From Bacteroidota bacterium (GTDB taxonomy: Bacteria > Bacteroidota > Bacteroidia > Bacteroidales > JAGONC01), in the NCBI GenBank assembly GCA_022711405.1, contig JAKLFC010000012.1:53669-117668 (forward strand): a DNA stretch of 64,000 nt, read 5' to 3'. Shown piece by piece: positions 52,673 through 63,692 of this stretch. The notes beneath the pieces were generated by a model. It had not been told where the DNA came from. It was given only the letters and a program-made list of their open reading frames with translations, and did not search any database. The translations under genes and the position numbers were made by a program. Numbering within the stretch: position 1 is the stretch's first letter; the number at the start of each line of letters is the position of its first letter.

Positions 52673-55600
52673 TTACCGGGTAATCACGACTGATTTGGTA
52701 ACCGTATCGCCATTGGCATTCCTGAATTCAATCATGTAAGTACCAGTGGCATAGGATGAGGTATTCAGCTGGATCAGCTTGGTGGTGGTTACATTCATGG
52801 CATCCATGACCTGGCCGACATAATTCATGACCCTGATCTCGGTGACATCGTCTGTCACAAGCAGTTTCACGTAATCGGTGGCCGGGTTTGGATACACCTG
52901 GATCATACCGCCGGTGAGGTCGTCCATACCTACGATGATGGTCATCGTCATGGCGACATCAGCGGTGGAGCAGCCAAGCTCTTCCGTAAAGTTAATGGTA
53001 GCATTCAGTACGTCACCCGGTTCAAAGAGTCCTTCCGGAGCGATGAACACAGGTACTTCGACGAACTGTCCCGGAGCGAGGGTACCTGAGGTGACACCCA
53101 GTGAAGCCCATGTGATCTCGGGTGAAATGGCGCCCATCCAGTGCAGCACACCATTACCATCATTGCTGACAGTAACGTATTCTGTGGTTACACCGTACGG
53201 AGCCAGGTCAACAACGATCTGCAGCGGATCCGCAACGAGGATCGGCTGGTTCAGAGCGAAGTTCTTTTCGAGATCACCGGAAATAGCCAGGTTGTAAACC
53301 ACGATCGGGTTGAAGCATTCCGCGCTGCAGGTGACATCATAGGTCCCTGGTTCGACATCCAGGTAATATTCACCATCAGCATTGGAATATGCTGCAGGAT
53401 AGCCAGGAACTGAAACCATGGCGCCTTCGATCGGAGCTCCGCCAGCCAGTTCGGTGACAGTTCCCCACAAAGTATAGGTGACGGATTCATACACCTTGAT
53501 ATTATCAACGAACCACCAGTTGATGTTGTAGCTGTCGATACCATTTCCGACAAATCTGACCTGTGTCAGTTTACCCATGGCAGCAGCGGAAACATCATAC
53601 TTGAAGGTTGTCCATTCAATATCATTGGTATCGTCGAACTCGGCAACTTGAACCCAGCTCGTACCATTCCATACTTCTACCGTCATGAAGTTATCACCAA
53701 GGTAGCTGTATGCACTCAGGTAGAGGTCAAACTTCAGGGTAACGTTGCTGTGGGCAGCGGTGGCATCGATGAACGGGCTTACCATGGCCTGCGAATAATT
53801 TTCGATCTGCGGAGACCAGTAGAACATAGCCGTTGGCGCCGGATTCCCATCGCTATCAAGCATCACCCAGTTTTCGCTCGGTGAAGGATCGAATGTCCAG
53901 CCCTGTGCATCGAAGGATTCGGAATCCCATGGTTCGAAGAATGGCAGTGAAGCCACGCTGAAATCGTACATGCCGATGTCAAGAACCTTGATCTGCTGAT
54001 GCTTGATCACCACACCATAGATCACCTTGGTGTTATAACCGTCAGCTTCGCATGTCACGTCAAATGTACCGGCAGGTATGTTTTCCATGATGTACTTGCC
54101 ATCATACCCCGTCTGAGCGGTATATCCACCCGGGAGGCTGACCGTACCCATGATGACCGGAGAACCCGTCTGGGCATCGTATACATAGCCCTTCAGGGTA
54201 CCGCGGCCGGTAACAGTGGCGTAGGCCGGACCTTCTGCGAAGGATTCGCCTTCATCATAGACAGCTGATACGTAGTATTCGTACGTACCCGGGTTCAGAC
54301 CGGCATCGGTGTAAGAGGTATCGGGAGTTGGTACAAAATCAAAGTTGGCACCGTTTCTCCACAGGTTGTAGCCTATCAGTCCCCTGTTTTCAGCAGGTGC
54401 GGTGGCAATCTGATCCGTCTTCACGGTTCCGAATGCCAGGTCGCCAGAATTCTGGACAACCTTCTTCACCAATGGTGCGGTCGGAGCGTAGTTGGCAACT
54501 TCCGATGCCACCCAGCCCTGGATGTTCCAGTCACCGGCGATTCCGTACACTGACATGGCTTCCCATTCGATCGCGTCGAAGCTCAACAGGTTACCCTTGC
54601 CGTCGTAGTTGGTAAACTCGTCTCTACCTGCAGGATAACCAGCGGCAGCCTGTACCATTTCAAAACCGATATACAGTTTCTGTGAAGCGTCGATCATGAG
54701 TGGATTGTTCAGCATGACTGTGTTGTACTCCTGCTGGATGAGAGCGCCTATTGGCTGGCTGACCACCTCGTTGGCGGCATTTTCACCCGTCCAGACCTTC
54801 AGTGTAAAGTCACAGATGCCTTCGACGTCGGAAGGTACAAATCTTACCTTCGTCAGGTACCAGCCGTCGAAGCTGATCAGATCCGCAGGTGCGAACATAT
54901 GAGCGTTATACCATGTGGCAGCGCCGTTCAGACCCACTCTTCCAAAGTACTCTCCGTCGTCCCAGGTGATCCATTGACCGGTCGGGGCACCCGGAGCGGT
55001 CCAGGTAAGAAGAACATCGTCATTCTCCAGCAGGAAGGCCTGCAGGTTGATCGGAGGCATGAGGTCGCCGCCAACGATGGCTTCGTACGGAGGATCGAGC
55101 GGACAACTCTGACCGAAGTCGTATACGGAGGTCAGGTTATAGTAGTAGATACCACCCGGAGACACAACGTCGATATACTGTTCGGTATATACGCTCAGTG
55201 GCTCAGGATTGATGACCACACCATCGCGCCACACGTTGAAGCCGATCAGTTCAAACTCATCCCTCTTGTCGCCGATCAGGCCGATGGCAGGAACGGGAGG
55301 ATTGCTGACTTCGCCTTCGCAGTAGTACGGTGTACCCTTCATGTTGCTGATAGGCTTAACGTCTCCGGCTATAGGACCGTTTGCAGCTGCAGCCATGATC
55401 ATGTAATAATCATAGGCAACTGCTGTTCCAGCTGTTCCGGTATACGGGGTAATGGTCAGGTAACCTGACGGATAAGTGGCATCGTTGAAGGAGACCAGCA
55501 GCTGTCCGTTGCAATAGAACTGGATGTTGCTTCCCACACCCACGATGGTCACCACGTTGTATGCGCCAAAGCCGGTGTTGATGGCACCTGAGCTGGTCCA

Positions 55601-58600
55601 TCCCTGGATCACCTCGGAGCCGCCGCCGCCTGTCATCTTGAATACACTGAATGAACCTCCCTGTGTGATGTTGCAGAGGTAACCGGTGCACTGATCCATC
55701 CAGCTTGAAGCCCTGACGGTCATACCAATGGACTCGCTGGTGGAACCACCCGTCTTGGTTAATTCAGCTTCAAATGTGAAGTCTTCGTACTGTTCATCAT
55801 AGTAGGCACCTTCCCAGTTTCCTGCTCCACTTGCATTCATGTACAGGTAGCTGTCGCCGGGAGCTGACCACTCATCGCTTGAGAACAGCCAGTTATCCGG
55901 AAGGACAGGTGACAGGAAGTCTTCATAGATTCCCGGGAATTCCTGCGGGCTTGTCCAGGTCAGGATGACGCTCATGCCATTCACTGAACCGGCAAAATCG
56001 GCAGGTTGCGGGAACACGTCGCAGATGTAGTATACGAATCCTTTCTCAACGATGATGGATTCACCACCGGAGTAGACTGCCTGTACACCGCCCACATAAT
56101 ATTGTCCGAGGACAAGGTCGGTATAGGTATAGGTCAGTTCAGTCGTGTAAGCCAGCTTGATACCATCCAGGTAGACGTTATAGCCTTCCAGGACGCGTGA
56201 ATCGCTGATTTCACGTCCACCGGCCATACCGCCAAGGATCTTGATCTCATCAAGGCAGATACCGTAACCGGATGCCTGTCCGCAATCACCGGCAAAACCA
56301 ACCTGATAATTGCTCGTTGCATTCGGCAGGGCGATGCTTTCGCCTCTCCAGAACCGGATGTCATCGATATAGCTTGCCAGAGGACGCCAGATGGCACCGG
56401 GAGCAGTTCTGTAATAGACTTTCAGCTCATCCTGTGCGGCACCCTTGGGTTGTGTGTGCCAGAACGTAAGCTTCGGCACTGCAGCATCGCTAAGGTCGAT
56501 CGGAGGAGTGACCAGGCGGGTGCTGGCAGTACTACCGATGAAGAATGCATTATAAGTACCTTCATGGGCAAAATCAGGAATGTTCATTGAGCTACCTGTC
56601 CTCACAATCCACGGGGTCTGTGTTTCTGTCAGGTATTCCTGTGTCCAGCCTGCTGGAATCGAACCGCCTTCAAAGCCTTCTTCAAAGACAGTCTCATATT
56701 CGAGTACCGGAGGACACCATGTAGCAACACCAGTCAGGTTATCCACGTTGAAGCATGCCGGCGGCAGGAAGATCTCCATCAGGTTCACATTCAGCGTAAG
56801 ATCGTTCAGGATCGAAATACCCATCAGGGAATATGGATTGTAATAATCCAGTGTCACCGACAGGTCATAGGTACCGTCCCAGATCTGTTTGTAGAACTGC
56901 ACCACGCCGTTTTCAGGTGAAATAGCTGAATACACCTTGTTGGGATCGCCATCGCTGCTGGCCAGGAGGACCTGTGCGCCAACAGCAGGGCTTCCGTCAT
57001 TGGTGCGGATGTTCAGCGTAACGGTATGTTCGTATTTATTCGCCAGCACGTTGGAGAATGCAGGATCTGATGTGTTGAACGAGTAGTTGGCCACCACCGC
57101 ATAACGGTACATACCCTTGGGGTAGACATCCCAATCGGTATCCAGGTAGCTGGTTTCGGTCACTTCTGCCTTTTCGGTCCAAACAGCCGGATTCGACTCT
57201 TCGCCCTCTTCGAGTACGTACACTGTGTAACTTTCAATCTCTCTGCTATTATCGCTTTCCTTTACCGGTTTGAAGGTTGCGTCACCCACCTTGTAGGTAC
57301 CGGCGATCATGTTGGCCGGATTCAGTGACATTTCATTTTCCGAGCCAGAAGTGAAAGTTACGGTCGGTTTGTCCTGTGTGTATCCGATGATGTTCATACC
57401 CTTGCTTTCATCATACACGAAAGCGCGAATCATGAAATCGGCAAATTCGGACACCTGCCACGGTTGATTCAGCGATACATCGCGTGAATAGCTGCGATAT
57501 GCCATCGCATCTTCATCAATGGCGATCGGAACGCAGTTCGGGTAATCTCCGCCCTGTACCATAGCAATGTAGAAGTCACCGCTCGGGATCGAAACACCCA
57601 GAGAGGCAAGGTCAACTTCCACCCAGCCATAGGCAAACGGATCAACCGTTACGCGGCCGAATTCGGTACCTGGCAGACCGCCGGGACCGTTGTCGTCAAA
57701 GACGGCCACTTCAAATGGCTGCGTATTGGCTCCCGTAGGCCATGTTCCGTCATAGATATTGATCTGTGCGGCGAACAGTTCAGCCGGGTAGGCCATTGGC
57801 GTGAAGCGCAGGGCATGCATGTTGCCACCCTTCTGCCATGCAGTGACATTATCCGCTTCGTTATCGTCGTATACGATCTGATAGAAGTCGCTGTACTCGT
57901 ACCAGTCAACAAATACTTCGGTTTGTTCGGCATTCCGTGTGGCGGTAACTCCGATCACCGGATACGGGAACTCGAGAAGTTCAAAATTCACTTCCACATT
58001 CTGTTCATCGGCAACCACAACACCATCAAGTACCTGCGTTTCAAACCCTGCGGCCTCGCAGGTCATGGTATAGGTATCTTCCGTAACACCTTCCAATATA
58101 TAGGAACCATTGTTGGCTGTGTAGGCGGTCCATGTACCCCAGGATCCGGTTGCGGTCACCAGTGCACCATGGATAGGTATGAACTGATTGCCGAATTCGG
58201 AAACGGTACCAAAGATGGTGCCTTCACCATTGATGTATACGGTTGTCGCTTCTGACTTCATGGATTCGCCCGGGGTGGGGTTATCATACACCGCGCTGAC
58301 CTCGTAATCGTAATACCCGGCGGCCAGTCCGGCATCATAATATTCGAGGGTTTCGGCATCGCTCTGTCCGATGTAGGAGCCATCCCTGTAGACTTTGAAT
58401 CCCAGGAGGTCGCCATATTCGGCTTCACGTATCTTTTCGTATTTAGGAGTCACCTTTTCAGCCGGGGCTGCAGGATTGGCTACGTTCACCGACAGTGAAT
58501 TCCTCAGGTCAGGAATTGCAGGTGTGAAATCACCGATTCCATTGTCAAGGACCATATTGTCGCCCATAGGTCCCTGGACGCCGGCCCGGATCATGTACAG

Positions 58601-61600
58601 GTCATAGGAAGGACCGCCCCATCCGGCACCGACAGCATGGTCAAGGCAACGTCCCTGTCCGGCAGCAGCCGAGCAGATCCCGGTTGGAGGAACATCCGGA
58701 TAAGTACCCAGCTGATAGTGAGCCAGCCAGAAGTCACCGGACGTGATCACGATATTCAGGGCAGAGAGGTCAACGGTCAGCCAGAAAGCACTGGTGGCTG
58801 TCTGATCACTTTGTCCAAGCTGCGCACCCGGCATTCCGCCTGCGTCGGCATAAATTCTCACCCTGAACGGTGTGAGGTAATTACCTGCCGGCCAGCTTCC
58901 GTCCCAGGTGTACATCATGAATGTCTTGATGGTGCACGGGTATCCCAATGGGGTAAAGCGCACTGCTACCTCAGCACCCGGGTCGTACCATGCCATGGCA
59001 TTGTCGGCTGTACCGGTATCATAGATGATCCAGTAGGGTTCGCCGGCGCCTGCAAGGCTCCAGGTCAAATGAGCTGTATGTCCTACATCTTCGCCTTCCA
59101 GTTCGGTTGGAGGAGGCAGGTAGTGCGATGTCCAGGTATAGAAGATCTTGGTTGAGTGGCCGCTGGCATAGTAGCAGCTCACTGCACTGGTATAGGTCTG
59201 CCCCCAGGTGATGAGTTCAGGATTGTACTGCCAGAAGGTATCCGTAGTGAAACCTGAGATGAAGTCATCCAGGTACACGGTGAATCCGATGGGGTTCTTC
59301 TGAATGAAGCTCCACATCTTTACATTATCCACGGTCCACCAGTTGATGTTGTAGCAGTCGGCACCGTAGGCACGGAACCTGACCTGGAAATTCTGATTGG
59401 CATATTCCTGCACATAGTCAACATAGTGCGTGAAGTTGAAGCTTCCCGTGTTGGCCCAATCGCGGATCGGAATCCAGTTTTCTCCGTCAAAGACTTCGAC
59501 CGCCAGATGCTCAAGTCCATCGCTTGCAAAATCAGACAGGTAAACGTCATATTCCAGAACCAGCTGATAGGTGTAAGCCTTGTAGTCGAAGACCGGGCTG
59601 GTGAGTGTCTGGCTGTAATTGGTTATTGAAGGGGACCAGTAGAACCACGCTCCAGGAGCAGGATTACCGTAGGATGTAGTAAAGGCCCAGTTTGAACCGG
59701 ACGGATTCTCTGTCCAGGTATTATACTGTGCCTGATCCTGGAACGGAAGATAATAAAGATCCTTCATTCCGCCCGGTTTATCCCAGGTTGCCAGCAACGT
59801 GAGAGGATCCACAAACAGGTTCTGTGCAGGATCCGTTATCTCCTGAAGTTCAACGTCGAAAACAACGCTCCCGTTGAGGAAATAATTATTGTTGGTATAG
59901 GTTACATAGCCGGGGAAGCTGACGGTAAGGTCATATGTTCCGTTCCATGCGCCCTTGAACTGCACCACACCGGTAGCATCGCAGATCGCACTGTAGGCAT
60001 GCTCCGTCAAACCGTCCTGGTTGATGAACGTAACATAGGCTCCTTCCGGAAGCTGGTTCGATGACAGTGTCACATTGACCGTCACATCGCTTGTCCAGTT
60101 CTTGCCCAGCATGTTGGAGAGGGTAGCCGGGGAATCGCCTGATTCATAGACTGCGACCACTGCCCAGCGGTAACCGCCAGCTGGCAGGGAGTTCCATGCG
60201 TTATCATAATACACGTGATTGGTCACGAAGCCGGCCAGAAGGGTCCAGTTGCCCGGAATGTTTTCATCAAATTCCTTCACGCGGTAGACCTTATAATGCG
60301 ACAGGCTTCTTGGTGAATCACCGCTTTCAATCGGTACGTACAGTCCTTCACCTTCATGACCCGTTTTCATTTTGGGTTCGGAAAGTCCGAGGATTTCACC
60401 TCTCGGGCCTCTTGTGCCCTGGATGAGTTTGGAATCGTCAGCACGGTCAAAGATTCCGCCCGGGCTGGAAACGACCGTACGGATCATGAAATCGTTGTAA
60501 GCAGATACATACCATGGGCTGGTGCCAAATTTCTGGTAGCTGCGGAAGACCGGATCGGTTTCATCGACAGCGATCGGGGCGCAGTCGGGGTAATCGCCAC
60601 CCTGCTGCATGGCCACGTAGAAGTCACCGCTGTTGATGACCACTGGTCTGTCGCTGATGTCCCATGCGACCCAACCGACTGCAGTGGGTGTAACTTCCAC
60701 TTCTGCCAGTTTGGTTCCCGGGAATCCATCCTCACCGTCGTCATCGAAAATGGCGATGTTGAATGGCTGGAGGATATCGCCTCCCGGAGGATAGTTTCCA
60801 TTGCCAATGTTGACCGATCCGTAGTGGATGGTGCAGGGGTATCCGCCCGGTGTGAACTTGAGGGCATTATAGCTTCCACCTGTCTGCCAGGCGATCATGT
60901 TCTCAAGGACGCCGTCATCATAGAGAATCTCATAAAATCCGTCGGGCACTCCCCAGGAAATTTTTACCACATTCACATCAGCCTGGACGATCTCAGCCAG
61001 CACACTGCTGACAGGAACCTTGTCTTCACCCAGCGCAAAGTTCGATGTGGCAGTTCCGTTAGCCGGAATCTGAACCTGATTCACTCCCGTTTCGTAACCG
61101 GCTTTTGTAGCGGTAACGGTAGTAAAGTTCGTTCCCATAGTATACAGGGACATGGAATAGAAACCTGCATTGTTGGTAAAGGTACTCGCTTCGCCGAACG
61201 CACTGGAGGCATTCATTACCGCCCCGGGGATCGGATCGCCGGAGTTTACATCGGTCACCGTTCCCTGAACGACACCCTGTGTTGGCGGGAAGTAATATAC
61301 CCTCAACAGTGGAGGTGTGCTGGAGTATGTTCCTGAACCAAAAGGAGGTGGAACAGGCGAGTCGAAATAACGGTAGACACCCTGGTTCGTAATTCCGGTG
61401 AACCTTGACCAGGAGGCATAACGGTTTCCTGAATAGGCCCCGTCCATGTTTTTCCAGATGATGGCAAGATGCCCCGAACCGCTGTACAGGAAATTCCCAT
61501 TCAGGGTGAACTCATTCCAGCCAACCACCGGTAAACAGTTACCTGACCATACCAGTGTATACCCATCCGCAATCAATTCCGCATCGGTGTTGGGAATGGT

Positions 61601-61915
61601 ATTGGTGGACCAGGAAGTGTAATCCACTTCTTTCATAAAGCAGGACAGGTTCAGGATGTAATTTGACCCGGTCGTAACGCTATACGCGTTGTAACCAATT
61701 TTAGTGATGAGCTTGGCACCGGAACTACCGAAATTGGTGTTCGAATATATGGTTTTGGAAAAACCATAATTATAGAACCCATAGAACGGGATGTAAGAAA
61801 TCGTTCCCGAATAGGTCCCAATCTCCACTAAATTCTGGGCACTGCTTTGGAATCCGAAAAATGACAATAACGTCGTTATCATCATTAATCTCGCAAAAAG
61901 AGTAACCTTTTTCAT
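52673..61915 (-). CDS. Giant modular secreted protein with T9SS sorting domain (3080 aa)
   Basis: Signal peptide (ending SSAQ, residue 27), then only beta modules. Carboxypeptidase-regulatory-like domains lie near 215-295, 1233-1320, 2572-2650 and 2813-2885. A jelly-roll-like repeat with W-x-x-GG and SGDFYxAMxQGGDYP motifs appears near 328-485, 961-1115 and 1345-1505, with a more distant copy near 2310-2475. Choice-of-anchor J domains sit near 722-870, 1742-1898 and 2655-2812. A LamG/DUF1080-like domain is near 1995-2178. A T9SS type A sorting domain (VYPNPATDYVKL to the end) closes the protein, so it is exported across the outer membrane. No peptidase or glycosidase active site is visible. 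Adhesion or matrix binding is likely; positions are estimates. Confidence 0.9.
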   Translation of the reverse strand: MKKVTLFARLMMITTLLSFFGFQSSAQNLVEIGTYSGTISYIPFYGFYNYGFSKTIYSNTNFGSSGAKLITKIGYNAYSVTTGSNYILNLSCFMKEVDYTSWSTNTIPNTDAELIADGYTLVWSGNCLPVVGWNEFTLNGNFLYSGSGHLAIIWKNMDGAYSGNRYASWSRFTGITNQGVYRYFDSPVPPPFGSGTYSSTPPLLRVYYFPPTQGVVQGTVTDVNSGDPIPGAVMNASSAFGEASTFTNNAGFYSMSLYTMGTNFTTVTATKAGYETGVNQVQIPANGTATSNFALGEDKVPVSSVLAEIVQADVNVVKISWGVPDGFYEILYDDGVLENMIAWQTGGSYNALKFTPGGYPCTIHYGSVNIGNGNYPPGGDILQPFNIAIFDDDGEDGFPGTKLAEVEVTPTAVGWVAWDISDRPVVINSGDFYVAMQQGGDYPDCAPIAVDETDPVFRSYQKFGTSPWYVSAYNDFMIRTVVSSPGGIFDRADDSKLIQGTRGPRGEILGLSEPKMKTGHEGEGLYVPIESGDSPRSLSHYKVYRVKEFDENIPGNWTLLAGFVTNHVYYDNAWNSLPAGGYRWAVVAVYESGDSPATLSNMLGKNWTSDVTVNVTLSSNQLPEGAYVTFINQDGLTEHAYSAICDATGVVQFKGAWNGTYDLTVSFPGYVTYTNNNYFLNGSVVFDVELQEITDPAQNLFVDPLTLLATWDKPGGMKDLYYLPFQDQAQYNTWTENPSGSNWAFTTSYGNPAPGAWFYWSPSITNYSQTLTSPVFDYKAYTYQLVLEYDVYLSDFASDGLEHLAVEVFDGENWIPIRDWANTGSFNFTHYVDYVQEYANQNFQVRFRAYGADCYNINWWTVDNVKMWSFIQKNPIGFTVYLDDFISGFTTDTFWQYNPELITWGQTYTSAVSCYYASGHSTKIFYTWTSHYLPPPTELEGEDVGHTAHLTWSLAGAGEPYWIIYDTGTADNAMAWYDPGAEVAVRFTPLGYPCTIKTFMMYTWDGSWPAGNYLTPFRVRIYADAGGMPGAQLGQSDQTATSAFWLTVDLSALNIVITSGDFWLAHYQLGTYPDVPPTGICSAAAGQGRCLDHAVGAGWGGPSYDLYMIRAGVQGPMGDNMVLDNGIGDFTPAIPDLRNSLSVNVANPAAPAEKVTPKYEKIREAEYGDLLGFKVYRDGSYIGQSDAETLEYYDAGLAAGYYDYEVSAVYDNPTPGESMKSEATTVYINGEGTIFGTVSEFGNQFIPIHGALVTATGSWGTWTAYTANNGSYILEGVTEDTYTMTCEAAGFETQVLDGVVVADEQNVEVNFELLEFPYPVIGVTATRNAEQTEVFVDWYEYSDFYQIVYDDNEADNVTAWQKGGNMHALRFTPMAYPAELFAAQINIYDGTWPTGANTQPFEVAVFDDNGPGGLPGTEFGRVTVDPFAYGWVEVDLASLGVSIPSGDFYIAMVQGGDYPNCVPIAIDEDAMAYRSYSRDVSLNQPWQVSEFADFMIRAFVYDESKGMNIIGYTQDKPTVTFTSGSENEMSLNPANMIAGTYKVGDATFKPVKESDNSREIESYTVYVLEEGEESNPAVWTEKAEVTETSYLDTDWDVYPKGMYRYAVVANYSFNTSDPAFSNVLANKYEHTVTLNIRTNDGSPAVGAQVLLASSDGDPNKVYSAISPENGVVQFYKQIWDGTYDLSVTLDYYNPYSLMGISILNDLTLNVNLMEIFLPPACFNVDNLTGVATWCPPVLEYETVFEEGFEGGSIPAGWTQEYLTETQTPWIVRTGSSMNIPDFAHEGTYNAFFIGSTASTRLVTPPIDLSDAAVPKLTFWHTQPKGAAQDELKVYYRTAPGAIWRPLASYIDDIRFWRGESIALPNATSNYQVGFAGDCGQASGYGICLDEIKILGGMAGGREISDSRVLEGYNVYLDGIKLAYTTELTYTYTDLVLGQYYVGGVQAVYSGGESIIVEKGFVYYICDVFPQPADFAGSVNGMSVILTWTSPQEFPGIYEDFLSPVLPDNWLFSSDEWSAPGDSYLYMNASGAGNWEGAYYDEQYEDFTFEAELTKTGGSTSESIGMTVRASSWMDQCTGYLCNITQGGSFSVFKMTGGGGSEVIQGWTSSGAINTGFGAYNVVTIVGVGSNIQFYCNGQLLVSFNDATYPSGYLTITPYTGTAGTAVAYDYYMIMAAAANGPIAGDVKPISNMKGTPYYCEGEVSNPPVPAIGLIGDKRDEFELIGFNVWRDGVVINPEPLSVYTEQYIDVVSPGGIYYYNLTSVYDFGQSCPLDPPYEAIVGGDLMPPINLQAFLLENDDVLLTWTAPGAPTGQWITWDDGEYFGRVGLNGAATWYNAHMFAPADLISFDGWYLTKVRFVPSDVEGICDFTLKVWTGENAANEVVSQPIGALIQQEYNTVMLNNPLMIDASQKLYIGFEMVQAAAGYPAGRDEFTNYDGKGNLLSFDAIEWEAMSVYGIAGDWNIQGWVASEVANYAPTAPLVKKVVQNSGDLAFGTVKTDQIATAPAENRGLIGYNLWRNGANFDFVPTPDTSYTDAGLNPGTYEYYVSAVYDEGESFAEGPAYATVTGRGTLKGYVYDAQTGSPVIMGTVSLPGGYTAQTGYDGKYIMENIPAGTFDVTCEADGYNTKVIYGVVIKHQQIKVLDIGMYDFSVASLPFFEPWDSESFDAQGWTFDPSPSENWVMLDSDGNPAPTAMFYWSPQIENYSQAMVSPFIDATAAHSNVTLKFDLYLSAYSYLGDNFMTVEVWNGTSWVQVAEFDDTNDIEWTTFKYDVSAAAMGKLTQVRFVGNGIDSYNINWWFVDNIKVYESVTYTLWGTVTELAGGAPIEGAMVSVPGYPAAYSNADGEYYLDVEPGTYDVTCSAECFNPIVVYNLAISGDLEKNFALNQPILVADPLQIVVDLAPYGVTTEYVTVSNDGNGVLHWMGAISPEITWASLGVTSGTLAPGQFVEVPVFIAPEGLFEPGDVLNATINFTEELGCSTADVAMTMTIIVGMDDLTGGMIQVYPNPATDYVKLLVTDDVTEIRVMNYVGQVMDAMNVTTTKLIQLNTSSYATGTYMIEFRNANGDTVTKSVVITR

Positions 61916-62273
61916 ACGTATTAAATTTAAGTTAATAAGACATTTTGCTGCAAATATATAATAAATAAAATAAATTCAAAAATTAATCACTTTTTTTGTC
62001 CGGCTCATCCTGAGCTGCATTCCAGGAATAGCTCCATCGCTTAAATCCCTGTATATCAGTTACTATGAAAAATCCAGATTGATTTAAATATCCTCTTTGC
62101 GTACTTAATGGTAAAAGTAATACATTATTAAATAAAAAACGCTATCCGTCAACGAAAAAATCTTAAAAAAGTCATGCAACATTAAAACAAAAGAAGATTA
62201 AAAGCAAGTGTTTACACGAAATGTTGTGTAAAATTAATGAAGATTTTCTTAGAAGCAATTTAAATTAATGAAA
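61916..62273. other. Intergenic region between the giant gene and aldehyde dehydrogenase
   Basis: 358 bp, AT-rich. It holds the giant gene's promoter at one end; I see no coding frame, RNA gene or clear terminator in the rest. A short 5-bp-stem inverted repeat (GCTCA/TGAGC) lies near 62004. Confidence 0.7.
61951..61979 (-). promoter_or_regulatory. Promoter of the giant T9SS gene
   Basis: Minus-strand TTG (61979-61977), 18-nt spacer, TATATTTG (61958-61951): a close match to the Bacteroidota consensus. The leader to the ATG at 61915 is about 29 nt. Confidence 0.75.
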
Positions 62274-63692
62274 TTAACAATTTTTTACGAGGATGCGGGG
62301 CTCCATCATTTCCCGTATCGCATAGGGCACTCCTTCCCTTCCCAGTCCGGAATCCTTTACGCCTCCATAGGGCATATGATCGACCCGGAACGTGGGCACG
62401 TCGTTGATGATCACACCTCCGGTCTCCAGTTCCCTGAATGCATAGTTCATTTCATCGATGTTATTGGTAAAAACTCCCGCCTGGAGGCCAAAGTCGCCCT
62501 GGTTGACCTTTTGTACGGCTTCGTCGAAACCGCTGTACGAATCCAGGGTGACCACCGGGCCGAACACCTCCATGGAGCATACCTTCATATCCGGTGATGT
62601 ACCTGTCAGTACCGTCGGTTCGACAAAAGCTTGCTGCCTCCCGCCTCCCGCAAGGATCACGGCCCCTGCAGCCACCGCTTCCTTTATCCATGTCTCCACC
62701 CGGATGGCATTTTCTTCATCGATCATCACCGAAATATCGGTCTTCTTATCCATGGGATCGCCTGGCCGCAGGGTTTTCACCGCATCGATAAATAGGCGGG
62801 TAAAATAATCGAACACGCTCTGTTCCACATAGATACGCTGAGAATGTATGCATACCTGGCCCGAATAGGAAAAGGCACCGGTCAGGCATTTTGCTACGGC
62901 TTCATCGATCTGGCAGGATTTGGTGACGATGACGCCTGCGTTGCCACCCAGTTCGAGCACCACTTTCTTTTTACCGGCTTTCTGTTTCATCTCCCAACCG
63001 ACTGAGGGAGAACCCGTGAACGACAGCAGCCGGATGCGGGGATCGGTCACCAGCAGGTTACCGGTCTCGCGTGACATGGGCAGGATGCTGACCGATCCCG
63101 GGATGAGGCTTGTATTTTCAAAGACGCGGGCCAGTTCCAGTGTGGAAAGCGGAGTCAGGGAAGATGGCTTAAGGATGATCGGGCATCCCGCGGCGAGTGC
63201 CGGGGCGATCTTATGCACCGCCAGGTTCAGCGGGAAGTTGAAAGGCGAGATCCCGGCCACCAGACCGACCGGAACATACCTCACCAGTCCCTCCTTGCGG
63301 TCACCAGCCGGAGTCCAGTCGATGCCGATGTATTCCCTGGGCAGCCTGAGCGACTCCTCCGCGGCGATGCGGAAAGTCTGTACCGAGCGGTCGATCTCTG
63401 CAGCGGCGTATTTCCAGGGTTTGCCCGACTCCTTCACCAGCAGCTGGGTGAACCATTGTTTCCTGACCGTGATCTCATCTGCAATTTGCAGAAGAAGTTC
63501 GTGGCGGGCATAGCCAGGCATGTCGCGAAGCTGCTTCTGCACGGCCAGTGCTTTTTGTATGGCGGTTTCCAGCAGGGCCTGATCAGCCAGGTAGGTCTGG
63601 GCGATGAGCTCATGGTTATAGGGATTATGAACGTCCAGCGTCACAGCCGATTTTCTGAATTCACCGGCCAGGTAAAGAGGGTAGATGTCCAT
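62274..63692 (-). CDS. NAD(P)-dependent aldehyde dehydrogenase
   Basis: A 472-residue soluble aldehyde dehydrogenase. Rossmann and active-site features: SPFNFPLNLAVHKIAPALAAGCP, FTGSPSVGWEM, catalytic Glu247 in LELGG and catalytic Cys281 in SYSGQVCIHSQR. The SGQVCIxxQR context is typical of the lactaldehyde/succinate-semialdehyde branch of the family, but the substrate is not determined. No catabolic neighbours are present in the window. Confidence 0.92.
   Translation of the reverse strand: MDIYPLYLAGEFRKSAVTLDVHNPYNHELIAQTYLADQALLETAIQKALAVQKQLRDMPGYARHELLLQIADEITVRKQWFTQLLVKESGKPWKYAAAEIDRSVQTFRIAAEESLRLPREYIGIDWTPAGDRKEGLVRYVPVGLVAGISPFNFPLNLAVHKIAPALAAGCPIILKPSSLTPLSTLELARVFENTSLIPGSVSILPMSRETGNLLVTDPRIRLLSFTGSPSVGWEMKQKAGKKKVVLELGGNAGVIVTKSCQIDEAVAKCLTGAFSYSGQVCIHSQRIYVEQSVFDYFTRLFIDAVKTLRPGDPMDKKTDISVMIDEENAIRVETWIKEAVAAGAVILAGGGRQQAFVEPTVLTGTSPDMKVCSMEVFGPVVTLDSYSGFDEAVQKVNQGDFGLQAGVFTNNIDEMNYAFRELETGGVIINDVPTFRVDHMPYGGVKDSGLGREGVPYAIREMMEPRILVKNC

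Noticed and set aside
60356..61336. 326-codon frame antisense to the giant protein
   Set aside because: Shadow of a long, well-supported gene; no motif, signal or promoter.
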